From Bacillota bacterium (GTDB lineage Bacteria; Bacillota; UBA4882; UBA8346): DNA of 64,000 nucleotides. This document shows positions 17,226 to 26,769 of the stretch, piece by piece; positions within the stretch are counted from its first letter, which is position 1, and the number at the start of each line of letters is the position of its first letter. The DNA lies in the NCBI GenBank assembly GCA_023435225.1, contig JAEYRX010000022.1:86743-150742 (forward strand), read 5' to 3'. The position numbers were made by a program, and so were the translations under genes. The notes below the pieces were generated by a model. That model was not told the DNA's origin, made no database searches, and saw only the letters and a program-made list of their open reading frames with translations.

Positions 17226-18299
17226 CTAGACTATTGACCTATAATGAAAGTGAGCGGCGCATGTTCCTTCCGATGATACCATACACGGGCCTACCGGGTG
17301 TTCCGGGAGGCATCCACTTCCGAAATGAGGACATTCCTCCGGCTGGGCTTTGCCTAGTAAAATCGTCCCACATAAGCATCCGGCTGGTTCAATTGATTTA
17401 ATAACCGGTAACTGAAAGCGAATCCGGGCATCAAAATCACGATATTCTTTTGAAAAACCCAAACCGGAAGCAGCAATTGTCCCTAACCCTCGCCACTCGG
17501 TATCTTCCTCCTTAAAAATCTCGCGGATCAACTGCTGCGCCTCCAAATTTCCCTCATCCGAAACTGCTTGCGGATACATGTTTTCCAATTCAATCCGGTC
17601 GTTTTTAAGCTGGGCTAATAAGGCGGCAATGCCTAACCAAATCTCTTCCGCTTGAAAACCGGTAATAACTGTTGGTAATTTATAATGTTCCGGCAAAAAA
17701 GCAAATGCTTTAGCACCGGTAATTACACTAAGATGGCCTGGAGCAATTAACCCGTTTATCTTTAAGCTGTTATCGTTTAATAAAGCTTCTAAAGCCGGTT
17801 TTAATACTTTTAAGGCCGGTAATACTGAAAAATTTTTTATTCCTTCTTCTTTAGCTGTTTTAACTGCTAAAGCAATTACCGGAGCTGTAGTTTCAAAACC
17901 TACCCCTAAGAAAATAAACTCTTGATTTGGATTAACCCGGGCCAGCTCTACCGCATCCAGTGGGGAATATATGATCCTGACCTTTCCTCCATCGGCTCGC
18001 GCTTCTGTTAAAGTCCCGGTGTTACCGGGAACCTTTAATAAATCTCCAAAAGTGGTAATAGTGATATCCGAGCTCCGACAGAGTTTGATTCCCTGTTCTA
18101 TATAGCCACTCCCGGTTACGCAAACCGGGCATCCCGGTCCTGATAATAATTTAATACCGTTTGGCAGTAACCGGTGAATCCCAAGCTTACGAATGGCATT
18201 GGTATGGGTCCCGCAAACTTCCATTAAAGTGCCGGTAGTTCCGGAATACTCATCATTTATCCGGCTGATTAAGCTGGTTAATCTATTAATATTCATCAT
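17226..18299 (-). CDS. hypD: Hydrogenase maturation protein HypD
   Basis: 357 residues. HypD carries a [4Fe-4S] cluster and, with HypC, holds the iron while its CO and CN ligands are attached. Family signatures are present: LMEVCGTHTN near the N-terminus, SGPGCPVCVT, and the C-terminal cysteine cluster GCLCGTILLGKAQPEECPHFG with GPCMVSSEGTCAAHF. It overlaps the end of hypC by 14 bases, so the two are translationally coupled, matching the HypCD complex. Confidence 0.94.
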   Translation of the reverse strand: MMNINRLTSLISRINDEYSGTTGTLMEVCGTHTNAIRKLGIHRLLPNGIKLLSGPGCPVCVTGSGYIEQGIKLCRSSDITITTFGDLLKVPGNTGTLTEARADGGKVRIIYSPLDAVELARVNPNQEFIFLGVGFETTAPVIALAVKTAKEEGIKNFSVLPALKVLKPALEALLNDNSLKINGLIAPGHLSVITGAKAFAFLPEHYKLPTVITGFQAEEIWLGIAALLAQLKNDRIELENMYPQAVSDEGNLEAQQLIREIFKEEDTEWRGLGTIAASGLGFSKEYRDFDARIRFQLPVIKSIEPAGCLCGTILLGKAQPEECPHFGSGCLPEHPVGPCMVSSEGTCAAHFHYRSIV

Positions 18300-18516
18300 T
18301 GTTCATCCCGGAAATTTCGGCAAATAATTTAATAGTTTCCCGGGCCTCTTCCCCCGGTACGATTTGAATCGCACACCCGGCGTGAACCAAAACAAAATCA
18401 CCAATTTTAACTGTCGGCACCAAACGCAAATCGACCTGGCGAATTGCTCCCGAAAAACTTACTTCTCCTTTATTCTGATCAATTTTTATTACTTCACCGG
18501 GAATAGCTAAGCACAT
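18286..18516 (-). CDS. hypC: Hydrogenase maturation chaperone HypC
   Basis: 76 residues. It begins MCLAIPGEV; the Cys directly after Met is the essential ligand in HypC/HupF proteins, which fixes the start at 18516 rather than at a codon further upstream. AAAGGGGAG precedes it. The OB-fold body includes VKIGDFVLVHAGCAIQ. It shuttles the Fe(CN)2CO unit between HypD and the hydrogenase large subunit. Its start lies inside the end of hypF (23-base overlap). Confidence 0.95.
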   Translation of the reverse strand: MCLAIPGEVIKIDQNKGEVSFSGAIRQVDLRLVPTVKIGDFVLVHAGCAIQIVPGEEARETIKLFAEISGMNNDEY

Positions 18517-20779
18517 CGGAAACTCCCCTTTCAATCATTAAACTTCCCAGCCAAGCTTGGCCCAGAGCAATTCCCCCGTCATTTACCGGTATTACTTCCG
18601 GTATAAAAACTTCGAATCCGGCAGTCTTTAAAGATTTAGCGGTTAAGTCCAATAATAACCGGTTTTGAAAAACTCCGCCACTCAAAGCAACTTGCTCATA
18701 ATTTGTATTTTGACGGATTAATTTAGTTGTTTCCGTAACCACCGAAGCTACAGTCCGATGAAATTTCATACTTATTTCACCTATGCTTAATTTTCCTAAA
18801 TCATCTACCATCTGATTGATGATAATCCCGGGGTCAATTCGATAATCTCCGGTATTGGTTTGAATTTCTATCTGATAAAAATCACTATAATTGTGATTAG
18901 CTTGATTTTCCAGCCAAATGGCCGCCTCACCTTCATAACTTACTTTTAATGGTCCTCCAATCAGAGCAGCCACTCCGTCAAATAGCCGGCCTACCGAAGA
19001 GGTAAGTGGAGTGTTTATCCCTGCTTTCATTGCTGATTCTAAGATACTCCATATTTTATCCAAATCTTGTTGAACAAGCCATTCTTGTAAAAAATCAGGA
19101 TTAACTTGCTGTAAATATGAAGCTGCCATGCGCCATGGTTCCTTAATTGCAGCTTCCCCTCCAGGCAATGGGTAATAGCAAAAAGCACCAGCTCTCTGCC
19201 AGGTGGTTTCAACCCCGGTAAAAAATTCACCACCCCAAATTGTCCCGTCCGGTCCATAGCCAGACCCATCAAAAGCAACTCCAATAACAGGCCCGTGAAT
19301 GTGACAAGCCGCAATTACACTATTAACATGGGCTAAATGATGTTGAATTCCAATAGTGCTAACCGGCAATTGTTTGGCAAAGATAGTTGAATTATAATCC
19401 GGATGGAGATCATGGATCGCCCATTTTGGTTCTAATTTTAATAAACGTTGAAAACGTTCAATGGTTTCCTGATAAACTTCAAAAGTAGCAAAATTATCTA
19501 AATCTCCCATATGAGGGCTCAAATAAACCTGCTCCCCTTTAGTAAAAGCAAAGACATTTTTTTGTTGCGCTCCACAGGCAATTAACGGATTTAAAACCCG
19601 TCCCACCTTGATAGGAGCCGGAGCATATCCCCGGGATCTCCGAATTCCGATGGTCTTTCCCTGTTGCACTCTGACAACGGAATCGTCGCAACGCCAAAGA
19701 ATCTGCCGGTTATGCCCTAAAAAACCATCAACTAAAGAGCCCAGTTCATCAAAGGCTTCCTGCTCATCAATACTTAATGGCTCTCCGGAGCGATTGCCGC
19801 TGGTCATCACTAACGCCTTAATCTGCTCATCAAAGAGCGCCAAGTGGATACCCGAATACGGTATAAAGGCTCCAATCTCTTTTAAACCCGGATTAATAGC
19901 CGGAGCCAACTGTTGGTTCTTCTTTTGTCTTAATAATAAAATCGGGCGGGGCATTGAGACTAAAACTTCTTCTTCAGCTGGAGATAGTTCGCAATATTCC
20001 TTAACAGTATCCGTATCCCGGAACATTACTGCAAATGCCTGATTGTCCCGGCCTTTAAGTACTCTTAACTTTGTAACCGCTTCCTGGGAACCAGCCAAAC
20101 AAGCCAGATGGAATCCGCCAATCCCTTTAATACCGATTATTCCACCTGTACTTAATAACTTTTTAGCTTTTCCAACCGGATCACCGTCTAATCGGTTCCC
20201 TTGGGAATCTGAAAACCAAAGGCTCGGTCCACAGTTTGGACAAGCAATTGTCTGGGCATGAAAACGGCGGTCCTTAGGTAAGCGGTATTCCTGGAGGCAA
20301 TCCGGACATAGTTGGAACTGGTCCATGCTGGTCCTTTTACGGTCAAACGGCAGATCTCGGATACTAGTGAAACGTGGACCGCAAATAGTGCAACTGTTAA
20401 AGGGGTGCCGATAACGCCGATCAGCCGGACTAAAAAACTCATCGACACAATCAGAACATATCCCCTGGTCAGGCAATGGCGAACCGGGAACAGCTCCGAA
20501 CTCGCTGGTTAGAATCTGGAATTCTTTTTCTTCTATTACCGGAATTACAACTGATTCTATGCAATCAATTATGGCTGTTTTCGGCGCTTGTTGCTGCAAG
20601 TCGGTTATAAAAAAATTTAAAGTCTCCGGAGCACCTTGGATTTCTATTTCCACTCCGGCAAAATTATTCCGGACCCAACCGGTAACACCTTTTTGCCGGG
20701 CCAGATTAAACAAAAAGGGACGGAAACCGACCCCTTGCACCAAACCGCTAATGTTTAACCGCCTTCTAATCATAATCAT
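18494..20779 (-). CDS. hypF: Carbamoyltransferase HypF
   Basis: About 761 residues with all expected domains: acylphosphatase-like domain at residues 1-90 (GLVQGVGFRPFLFNL), two zinc-finger-like motifs (CSDCVDEFF ... CTICGPRFT and CPDCLQEY ... CPNCGPSLW), a YrdC/Sua5 domain (about 190-375) and a Kae1-like carbamoyltransferase domain (IQHHLAHVNSV metal site, GVAFDGSGYGPDG, ALSGGVFQNRLL). It makes carbamoyl-AMP from carbamoyl phosphate and ATP and passes the group to HypE. ATG at 20779 overlaps the hypB stop as ATGA; the ATG at 20773 is also possible. Confidence 0.94.
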   Translation of the reverse strand: MIMIRRRLNISGLVQGVGFRPFLFNLARQKGVTGWVRNNFAGVEIEIQGAPETLNFFITDLQQQAPKTAIIDCIESVVIPVIEEKEFQILTSEFGAVPGSPLPDQGICSDCVDEFFSPADRRYRHPFNSCTICGPRFTSIRDLPFDRKRTSMDQFQLCPDCLQEYRLPKDRRFHAQTIACPNCGPSLWFSDSQGNRLDGDPVGKAKKLLSTGGIIGIKGIGGFHLACLAGSQEAVTKLRVLKGRDNQAFAVMFRDTDTVKEYCELSPAEEEVLVSMPRPILLLRQKKNQQLAPAINPGLKEIGAFIPYSGIHLALFDEQIKALVMTSGNRSGEPLSIDEQEAFDELGSLVDGFLGHNRQILWRCDDSVVRVQQGKTIGIRRSRGYAPAPIKVGRVLNPLIACGAQQKNVFAFTKGEQVYLSPHMGDLDNFATFEVYQETIERFQRLLKLEPKWAIHDLHPDYNSTIFAKQLPVSTIGIQHHLAHVNSVIAACHIHGPVIGVAFDGSGYGPDGTIWGGEFFTGVETTWQRAGAFCYYPLPGGEAAIKEPWRMAASYLQQVNPDFLQEWLVQQDLDKIWSILESAMKAGINTPLTSSVGRLFDGVAALIGGPLKVSYEGEAAIWLENQANHNYSDFYQIEIQTNTGDYRIDPGIIINQMVDDLGKLSIGEISMKFHRTVASVVTETTKLIRQNTNYEQVALSGGVFQNRLLLDLTAKSLKTAGFEVFIPEVIPVNDGGIALGQAWLGSLMIERGVSDVLSYSR

Positions 20780-21429
20780 CCCGCCCAAAAAGTCGTTGCT
20801 TTTTCAGTCAACCAATTCACCCAAGCTTCTAATCCGTCGCCGGTTTTACAGGAGATTTCAAAGACCGGTAAATCGTTTTTTAAATTACGGATTCCCTGAT
20901 AAAAACGTTCTTTGTTAAAGTCAACCGCTGCTTGGAGATCAGTTTTATTTAAGACTACCACATCGGCATCTTGAAAGATATCCGGATATTTAAAGGGTTT
21001 ATCATCACCCTCGCTAACACCGACAATTACCATACGTAAAGCTTCTCCCAACGGATAACAAGCAGTGCAAATCAGATTACCGACATTCTCTATAAATAAT
21101 AAAGTCCGGAAGTCTACCTTAAACTCCTCTAACGCTTTGGCAACCATAACAGCCTCCAAATGGCAAACCCCTTCGGTATTGATCTGAAAAGCCGGAATTC
21201 CCAACGAATTTAATAAATCAGTATCGATGCTGGAAGCCGGATCGCCTTCAATTACTGCAGTCGGTATTTTAAGGAGCCGGGATGTTTCTTTTATTACACT
21301 TGTTTTGCCGGAACCAGGGGCTCCTAAAACATTTATCATCATCAGCCCGCGTTCCTTTAAAAGCTTAACATTTTCAGCCGCCAGTCGGGCTTCTTCAGCG
21401 AATAAATCTTGTTCTATTTTTATCTCCAT
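20776..21429 (-). CDS. hypB: Hydrogenase nickel-incorporation GTPase HypB
   Basis: 217 residues of the SIMIBI GTPase class. P-loop GAPGSGKTS, then EGDPASSIDTD, NLICTACYPLGE (the nickel/zinc site with Cys) and NKTDL. There is no His-rich or CCxxxC N-terminal extension, so it is the minimal form. With HypA it inserts nickel after the Fe(CN)2CO group. It follows hypA by two bases and overlaps hypF. Confidence 0.94.
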   Translation of the reverse strand: MEIKIEQDLFAEEARLAAENVKLLKERGLMMINVLGAPGSGKTSVIKETSRLLKIPTAVIEGDPASSIDTDLLNSLGIPAFQINTEGVCHLEAVMVAKALEEFKVDFRTLLFIENVGNLICTACYPLGEALRMVIVGVSEGDDKPFKYPDIFQDADVVVLNKTDLQAAVDFNKERFYQGIRNLKNDLPVFEISCKTGDGLEAWVNWLTEKATTFWAG

Positions 21430-21431
21430 AT

Positions 21432-21773
21432 TTAATCCACCTCAATACTTTCGACTATACACTCCTGCCCGTTGTCGGTCAACCGGGCCAGGTTACCGCA
21501 AGTGGGGCATAAGAAATCCCGGGATTGTTTTTGGAACTCCCGGTCACATTGTGAACAATATAATTTAGCGCCTATCTTGGTAAATTCCAGAGCCGCTTCT
21601 TGAGCAATAGTATCTTTGGCTAGTAATTGGAAGTAAAACTCTACCGATCCTTCAACTACTCCTGATAATTCACCAACCGCAATTTTAACTTTATTAATCT
21701 TCTTAGCCTGGTGCGCCTCAGCTTCTGCTAAAACCAGCTGAAAAATTTTTTCAGTAAGTCCTAATTCATGCAT
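21432..21773 (-). CDS. hypA: Nickel metallochaperone HypA
   Basis: 113 residues. It begins MHELGLTEKIFQ, with the conserved His2 that binds nickel, which fixes the start at 21773 instead of a codon 21 bases upstream. The zinc site is CSQCDREFQ ... CPTCGN. The start codon lies inside the end of prmC (8-base overlap), so hydrogenase maturation is coupled to the translation-termination genes upstream. Confidence 0.94.
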   Translation of the reverse strand: MHELGLTEKIFQLVLAEAEAHQAKKINKVKIAVGELSGVVEGSVEFYFQLLAKDTIAQEAALEFTKIGAKLYCSQCDREFQKQSRDFLCPTCGNLARLTDNGQECIVESIEVD

Positions 21774-22647
21774 CCTTTTTAACTCGTTTTTCACAGACTA
21801 AAACCCGATCCAGACCGGCTAAGTCCGGCAAAGAACGGCAAGAAAACCCTTGCTCTGTACCTATCTCTTCCAATTGGACCCGCTGATCATAGCCATGCTC
21901 AAAAATTAAAAATCCCTCATCAGCCAGAATATCGTAAGCTTGAGGTATTAATCGACGGAATATTTCCAATCCATCAGGTCCACCGTCCAAAGCCAACTTG
22001 GGTTCTTGTTTAACTTCAGGCTGGAGTTTCTCAAGTTCGTCATGAGGAATATAAGGAGGGTTGGAGACGATAAGATCAAATTTACCAAGGGATACTTCTT
22101 TATCAAATAAAGATTGAAACAGATCCCCGTTTAAAAAGGTAATCCGGGAGTCCACTCCCAAAGAATGAGCATTCTCTTTCGCTACTTCCAGGGCTTCTTG
22201 GGAAATATCCGTAGCAAACCAAATACTATTGGGAAGCAGCTTAGCCAAAGAAACAGCGATAATTCCGCTTCCAGTACCGATATCAACTCCGGTTATTTGG
22301 TCTTTACTTTTTACTAAATCAAAGGCGGCTTCAACTAAAATCTCCGTTTCGGGCCGGGGTATCAATACTGACGGATTGACGGCAAATTCCCAGCTTAAAA
22401 AGGATTTATTTCCGGTAAGATAAGCTAAAGGTTGTCCTTGAACCCTTTTTACAATAATCTCCCGGTAACGTTGAACCTCTGCCGGTTGAAGCGGTTGGTC
22501 CCATTGGGAATATAATTTTACCCGCGGATAATTTAAAACCTCGGCCAACATCAAGTCCGCTTCCAGACGGGGATTAGGGATCTTTTTTTCATTCAGAAAC
22601 GGAACAGTTTTGGTGATAATTTCTCCAATTGTCAGATTAACACCCAT
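21766..22647 (-). CDS. prmC: Release-factor glutamine methyltransferase PrmC
   Basis: 293 residues. It methylates the Gln of the GGQ motif of release factors. N-terminal helical domain (LNEKKIPNPRLEADLMLAEVL), SAM-binding GVDIGTGSGIIAVSLAK, and catalytic NPPY (VSNPPYIP, about residues 196-199). The gene follows its substrate gene prfA, as in most Bacillota, with a 129-base gap that carries a 7-mer repeat. It overlaps hypA. Confidence 0.94.
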   Translation of the reverse strand: MGVNLTIGEIITKTVPFLNEKKIPNPRLEADLMLAEVLNYPRVKLYSQWDQPLQPAEVQRYREIIVKRVQGQPLAYLTGNKSFLSWEFAVNPSVLIPRPETEILVEAAFDLVKSKDQITGVDIGTGSGIIAVSLAKLLPNSIWFATDISQEALEVAKENAHSLGVDSRITFLNGDLFQSLFDKEVSLGKFDLIVSNPPYIPHDELEKLQPEVKQEPKLALDGGPDGLEIFRRLIPQAYDILADEGFLIFEHGYDQRVQLEEIGTEQGFSCRSLPDLAGLDRVLVCEKRVKKDA

Positions 22648-22776
22648 GACCCCGACTCCAGACTCTTAGTTTCTTTGCTTTTTTATACTTCCTTTATCAA
22701 TATTAACAAAAAATAAAAACTTTAACTTTTGTAGTTTTCTTTAACTGTTGCCTGTTGCCTAGTACCTGTTGCCTAC

Positions 22777-23847
22777 TCAATTCTGATCCACATTCTTTAA
22801 TAGTTCCGCCTGAACAGCGGTAATTAACGGCTCAATCACTTCATCCATATTTCCTTCAATAATTGAATCCAAGTGATATAATGTCAAATTAATCCGGTGA
22901 TCGGTCAGCCGGTTTTGCGGGAAGTTATAAGTCCTGATTCGCTCACTCCGGTCGCCTGAACCAACCATATCCCGCCTGGCTTGGGCCATTTCCTGGTGCT
23001 GCTCACTGGTGAACTTCTCCAGCAATCTTGCCCGCAATACCTTCATTGCTTTTTCTTTATTCTTTAATTGAGATTTTTCATCTTGACAAGTTACTACCAA
23101 TCCGGTTGGTAGATGGGTAATCCGTACCGCCGAATCCGTTGTGTTAACACATTGACCGCCATGGCCGCCGGCTCTAAAAACATCAACCCGGAGATCATTG
23201 GGATTAATGGCCACATCTACCTCTTCAGCTTCAATTAATACGGCAACCGTAGCTGCCGATGTATGAATTCTACCACTGGCCTCGGTCTCCGGAACCCGCT
23301 GAACCCGGTGAACACCGCTTTCAAACTTCATCCGGCTATATACGCCATTACCTTCAATGGTAAAAATTATCTCTTTAAAACCACCCCGTTCGGATTCACT
23401 AGCGCTTAAAATCTCGGTTCTCCAACCTTTAGCTTCCACATAACGAGTATACATCCTGAATAAATCACCGGCAAATAAAGCGGCTTCATCGCCTCCGGTA
23501 CCGGCCCGAATCTCCATAATGACGTTCTTATCATCATTCGGATCTTTCGGCAATAACAAAATCTTAATTTTGCCGGTAAGCCTTTCTTCTTCCGTCTCGA
23601 GTTGCTCAATTTCCTCTTCAAGAAGTTCCGCCTCTGCCCCGCTGGCTTCTTCCACCATCTCTCGGGCCGTGGCTAGGTCGGCTTTTACTCTTTTATACTC
23701 TTGATAAGCTTCTACCAAATCAGTAATTGCCGCACTAGCTTTCGCTAATTTTTGAAACAAAGGTTGATCGGCGATAACCTGCGGATCACTTAGTTGCCGG
23801 CTTAATTCGTGATATTTTTCCTCAATTGAAACTAACTTATCAAGCAT
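22777..23847 (-). CDS. prfA: Peptide chain release factor 1
   Basis: About 356 residues. The stop-codon reading motif PxT appears as PET in RVQRVPETEASGRIHTS, which identifies RF1 (UAA/UAG). The peptidyl-tRNA hydrolysis motif GGQ is at about residues 230-232 (AGGHGGQCVNTTDSA). The start MLDKLVSIEEKY at 23847 has GGGAG upstream; an earlier ATG at 23874 lies in repeat DNA. Order DUF1385, prfA, prmC is the standard Firmicute order. Confidence 0.95.
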   Translation of the reverse strand: MLDKLVSIEEKYHELSRQLSDPQVIADQPLFQKLAKASAAITDLVEAYQEYKRVKADLATAREMVEEASGAEAELLEEEIEQLETEEERLTGKIKILLLPKDPNDDKNVIMEIRAGTGGDEAALFAGDLFRMYTRYVEAKGWRTEILSASESERGGFKEIIFTIEGNGVYSRMKFESGVHRVQRVPETEASGRIHTSAATVAVLIEAEEVDVAINPNDLRVDVFRAGGHGGQCVNTTDSAVRITHLPTGLVVTCQDEKSQLKNKEKAMKVLRARLLEKFTSEQHQEMAQARRDMVGSGDRSERIRTYNFPQNRLTDHRINLTLYHLDSIIEGNMDEVIEPLITAVQAELLKNVDQN

Positions 23848-23866
23848 TTTATCTCCCAAGTAGGCA

Positions 23867-24014
23867 TGAGGCATGAGGTGAAAGGCGTGAGTAAAAACCT
23901 TTCAATACTCAACCATTATGCCGATTTAAACATTTATAATAATTATATAGAAAAATAAAAAATTAACCCTAAAACTCCACATTCATACTTATGCCTCACG
24001 CCTGTTAACTCATG
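23867..24014. repeat. Head-to-head GGCATGA/GCCTCAC repeat arrays
   Basis: Gap between prfA and the DUF1385 gene. GGCATGA, GGCATGA, GGTGAAA, GGCGTGA run on one side (23863-23892) and TGCCTCACGCC, then CATGCCTAGG on the other (about 23991-24019), inverted relative to each other with an AT-rich middle. Confidence 0.6.
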
Positions 24015-24015
24015 C

Positions 24016-24963
24016 CTAGGTTGTTGCCGGTTCAACTTCAACCTTAACAGTTTCGGAGGCATATACTTTACCCCCAACAATTACCGGAGACTCTTCGCGA
24101 AGAACAGCCACTAAAGAATTAATAGCTACTTCGATTTGTTGGTCATCCGGTTCCCGGGTGGTTAATTTCTGCAGCCAAAAACCAGGTAAACTGAGCCAAC
24201 GCCATAAGAAAAAGTCTTGGTGTTTTCCGGTAAATTTGATAATCTCATATGAAACTCCCGCTACTACCGGCAATAAGAGAATACGGGTTAATAACCGCAT
24301 CCAAATCGTATCATATTTCAAGAAAGAAAAGAAAATAGCGCTGACAATAACTACAAATAACAAAAAACTAGTTCCGCAACGCGGATGAAAAGTAGTATGC
24401 TTTCTTACATTCTCAAGAGTCAAATCTTCTTTGGCCTCGTAGGTGTTGATTACTTTATGCTCAGCTCCGTGGTAGGCAAAAACCCGACGGATATCTTTTA
24501 AAACTGAAACCGAAACAATATAACCTACTAAAATTAACATTCGTAAACCGCTCTCAACTATATTCCCCCAGATAACTCCAGGTAGAAATTTATTTACCAA
24601 CATTCGCCCAAGCAATGGCAGGATAATAAAGAGCACAACCGTTAAGGCTAAAGCCACTACAACCATTAAAGTGGTTTCCCATGGTGAAAGTTTCGTCTCT
24701 TCTTCACCTTCCATGAATTGGTCGGCCGAGAACATCAACGCTTTCATCCCGATCCCGAATGATTCACATAACGATACTACTCCCCGTAAAAATGGCCATT
24801 TTAAAAAAGAGTATTTTTTTGTAATCGTTCCAACCGGGTCCTTTTTTACCACTATTTCGCCATCACTTTTCCGGACCGCTACTGCGAGATAATCACGGCC
24901 TCGCATCATAACACCCTCGATTACCGCTTGCCCACCATACTGGAAATCGGGCTGCTTTTCCAT
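24016..24963 (-). CDS. DUF1385 membrane protein (YqhQ family)
   Basis: About 315 residues. Conserved family start YGGQAVIEGVMMRGRDYLAVAVRK, several membrane segments in the middle, and the family block RRVFAYHGAEHKVINTYEA ... HPRCGTSFLLFV, whose His, Glu and Cys suggest metal binding. The family is found next to prfA and rpmE across Bacillota, but its function is not established. AGGAAGG precedes the ATG at 24963. Confidence 0.88.
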   Translation of the reverse strand: MEKQPDFQYGGQAVIEGVMMRGRDYLAVAVRKSDGEIVVKKDPVGTITKKYSFLKWPFLRGVVSLCESFGIGMKALMFSADQFMEGEEETKLSPWETTLMVVVALALTVVLFIILPLLGRMLVNKFLPGVIWGNIVESGLRMLILVGYIVSVSVLKDIRRVFAYHGAEHKVINTYEAKEDLTLENVRKHTTFHPRCGTSFLLFVVIVSAIFFSFLKYDTIWMRLLTRILLLPVVAGVSYEIIKFTGKHQDFFLWRWLSLPGFWLQKLTTREPDDQQIEVAINSLVAVLREESPVIVGGKVYASETVKVEVEPATT

Positions 24964-24992
24964 AAAGTCACCTTCCTGCATATATTTAAAAT

Positions 24993-25092
24993 AGGCGTTA
25001 GGCGAGAGTCGAAAGGCTAAAGAAAATTCATAAATATATGGAACTTTCCATGTGTTACTTTCGCCTGTCGCCTTTAGCCTTTAGCCTTTCTA
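24993..25092. repeat. Head-to-head GGCGAGA/GCCTTTA repeat arrays
   Basis: Gap between the DUF1385 gene and rpmE. GGCGTTA, GGCGAGA, GTCGAAA, GGCTAAA (about 24993-25021) face TCGCCTGTCGCC, then TTTAGCCTTTAGCC (about 25062-25090) in inverted orientation. Confidence 0.65.
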
Positions 25093-25112
25093 CTTTTCAG
25101 CACATAGAGAAA

Positions 25113-25131
25113 ACAGAGCCCGAAGCTCTGT
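25113..25131 (-). terminator. Terminator of rpmE
   Basis: Stem ACAGAGC with GCTCTGT, with TTCGG in the minus-strand loop, followed by TTTTCT, just after the rpmE stop. Confidence 0.75.
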
Positions 25132-25140
25132 CTGTCTAAC

Positions 25141-25350
25141 TTATTTTTTCTCCAAGCGTTTCTTAAACTTCTCAACCTGACCGCCGCTATCTACGATACG
25201 TTGTTTACCGGTGAACATCGGATGGCACTTGGAACAAATTTCTACCCGGATTTCTTTTTTGGTAGAACCGGTTTCGAATGATGCACCGCAAGCGCAGGTC
25301 ACCTTGGTCGTATTATACTGGGGATGAATTCCTTCTTTCACTACTGTCAC
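25141..25350 (-). CDS. rpmE: 50S ribosomal protein L31 (zinc type)
   Basis: 69 residues. It contains the four zinc-binding cysteines in CACGASF and CSKCHPMFTGKQ, so it is the zinc-containing form. Start MTVVKEGIHPQYNTTKVTC is typical. It has its own terminator, so the genes after it (DUF1385, prfA) may be partly uncoupled. Confidence 0.95.
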   Translation of the reverse strand: MTVVKEGIHPQYNTTKVTCACGASFETGSTKKEIRVEICSKCHPMFTGKQRIVDSGGQVEKFKKRLEKK

Positions 25351-25504
25351 CTCACACTACTAAAAATAATCAGTTATAGCAGCTTAAATTGTTATTTAAG
25401 CTGTTTTAACAATTGTCTCCATAATAACCTCTATATTATAACACAGTGACTTTTGGTGTGCAACAAAACATTTATGAAAGAATTTTACTTGATTTATCGC
25501 AGTT

Positions 25505-26752
25505 TTATTCTACTTTTTGATGAGCTACAGTATAATTACCAATTAATAAATCAGGAAATTTAATTATTAACTTATCTAGCCATTCCTGAACAGTAGGTAG
25601 TTCTTCACTACTTATCTTATCTTCCAGCTTTTCCGGGTCAAGATTTAGGTTCCGCAATTGTACTTGCTTAACTCCGGTTTCGGCTATTAATTCATAAAGA
25701 GCCTCTGTTTCCCGGCTTTGATTATTAAAACCGGGGAAAAACAATAAATTTAAGGCAACCATTAAGCCCCGGTCGGCGGCGTACTTTAGCGACTTTTTAA
25801 CATCCGCCAATTTAAATCCCTGTGGCTGATGATACCATTCATAATTCTCCGGTACGGCGGAGAATAAACTGACCCGGATACTGTCCAATCCCGCGTCCGA
25901 AATATTACAAATTGCCTCAAAATAACCGGCATTAGTGTTAATATTAATAATGCCCTTATTGGTTATCTTCCTGATCTCTTTGATCGCCTGAACCAGCAAT
26001 TCCCATTGCAAAGAAGGCTCCCCTTCACAACCCTGACCAAAACTAATGATGGCATCACCGGCATTATTGAGGTGTTCTATTGCTATATCCTTTATCTCTT
26101 TTGGAGTAGGAATAAAATCAATCCGTTCTTGAGGAGAGGGGCAGCATTCGGCCGGTTGTTTGGAGATGCAACCTAAACAATTGGCGTTACAAACCGGAGA
26201 TACCGGTATTCCCGCCTCCCACCGCTTGTAAAAAACATTTTGGGCAGTTAAACAATGATAATCACGGGCACATTTGGCCAACTGTTTTAAAATCCGGTTA
26301 TCCGGATACAACTTTAACTTTTCGGATATTAATCGTGATAAATCCCCTGAATTGTAATAAACAGGGTTCCATTTCAAGTCCTCATCGGTTTTGACAGCCG
26401 CTACTTTTAATCTATCACCCACAGCGCCAACTGCAGTATAACCAAAAAGAGGCAATTCTTGAAGTTGGAATATTTCATAACCCGGAGTTAAACATCTGGT
26501 ATAACCAACTGGTAAAATTGCCGCCACTGCAGTATTCTCTTCCAACACCTCTATTTGATCCATATTTGAATTATATCCTAAGGGCGCTCTTCCGGGTAAA
26601 ACCATAACTTCGGCTCCGACCGGCAGATCAATCCAATTTTCATCAGCCGGTTCCGCTTGCTTTCCGTTAATACCCACCGCTAACAGATTGGGGTCCGTGA
26701 AGAGTTTACCGCTTTCATCAGTATATATAAGTTTAATATTAGATGATTTCAT
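25505..26752 (-). CDS. Radical SAM enzyme, uncharacterised
   Basis: About 415 residues. The N-terminal 180 residues are a beta-rich domain. A radical SAM domain follows with the [4Fe-4S] motif CNANCLGC (Cys188, 192, 195) and the continuation DAIISFGQGCEGEPSLQ, NINTNAG, IRVSLFSA and LNLLFFPGFNNQ. A second cysteine pair (CLGCISKQPAECCPS) follows the cluster loop. The substrate is unknown. Start at 26752 has GGAG upstream; the reading frame further upstream is only repeat-element DNA. Confidence 0.8.
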   Translation of the reverse strand: MKSSNIKLIYTDESGKLFTDPNLLAVGINGKQAEPADENWIDLPVGAEVMVLPGRAPLGYNSNMDQIEVLEENTAVAAILPVGYTRCLTPGYEIFQLQELPLFGYTAVGAVGDRLKVAAVKTDEDLKWNPVYYNSGDLSRLISEKLKLYPDNRILKQLAKCARDYHCLTAQNVFYKRWEAGIPVSPVCNANCLGCISKQPAECCPSPQERIDFIPTPKEIKDIAIEHLNNAGDAIISFGQGCEGEPSLQWELLVQAIKEIRKITNKGIININTNAGYFEAICNISDAGLDSIRVSLFSAVPENYEWYHQPQGFKLADVKKSLKYAADRGLMVALNLLFFPGFNNQSRETEALYELIAETGVKQVQLRNLNLDPEKLEDKISSEELPTVQEWLDKLIIKFPDLLIGNYTVAHQKVE

Positions 26753-26769
26753 TATTTCTCCAACCTTAG

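Noticed and set aside
19608..20042. A 144-residue open frame antisense to hypF
   Set aside because: Shadow of a certain gene.
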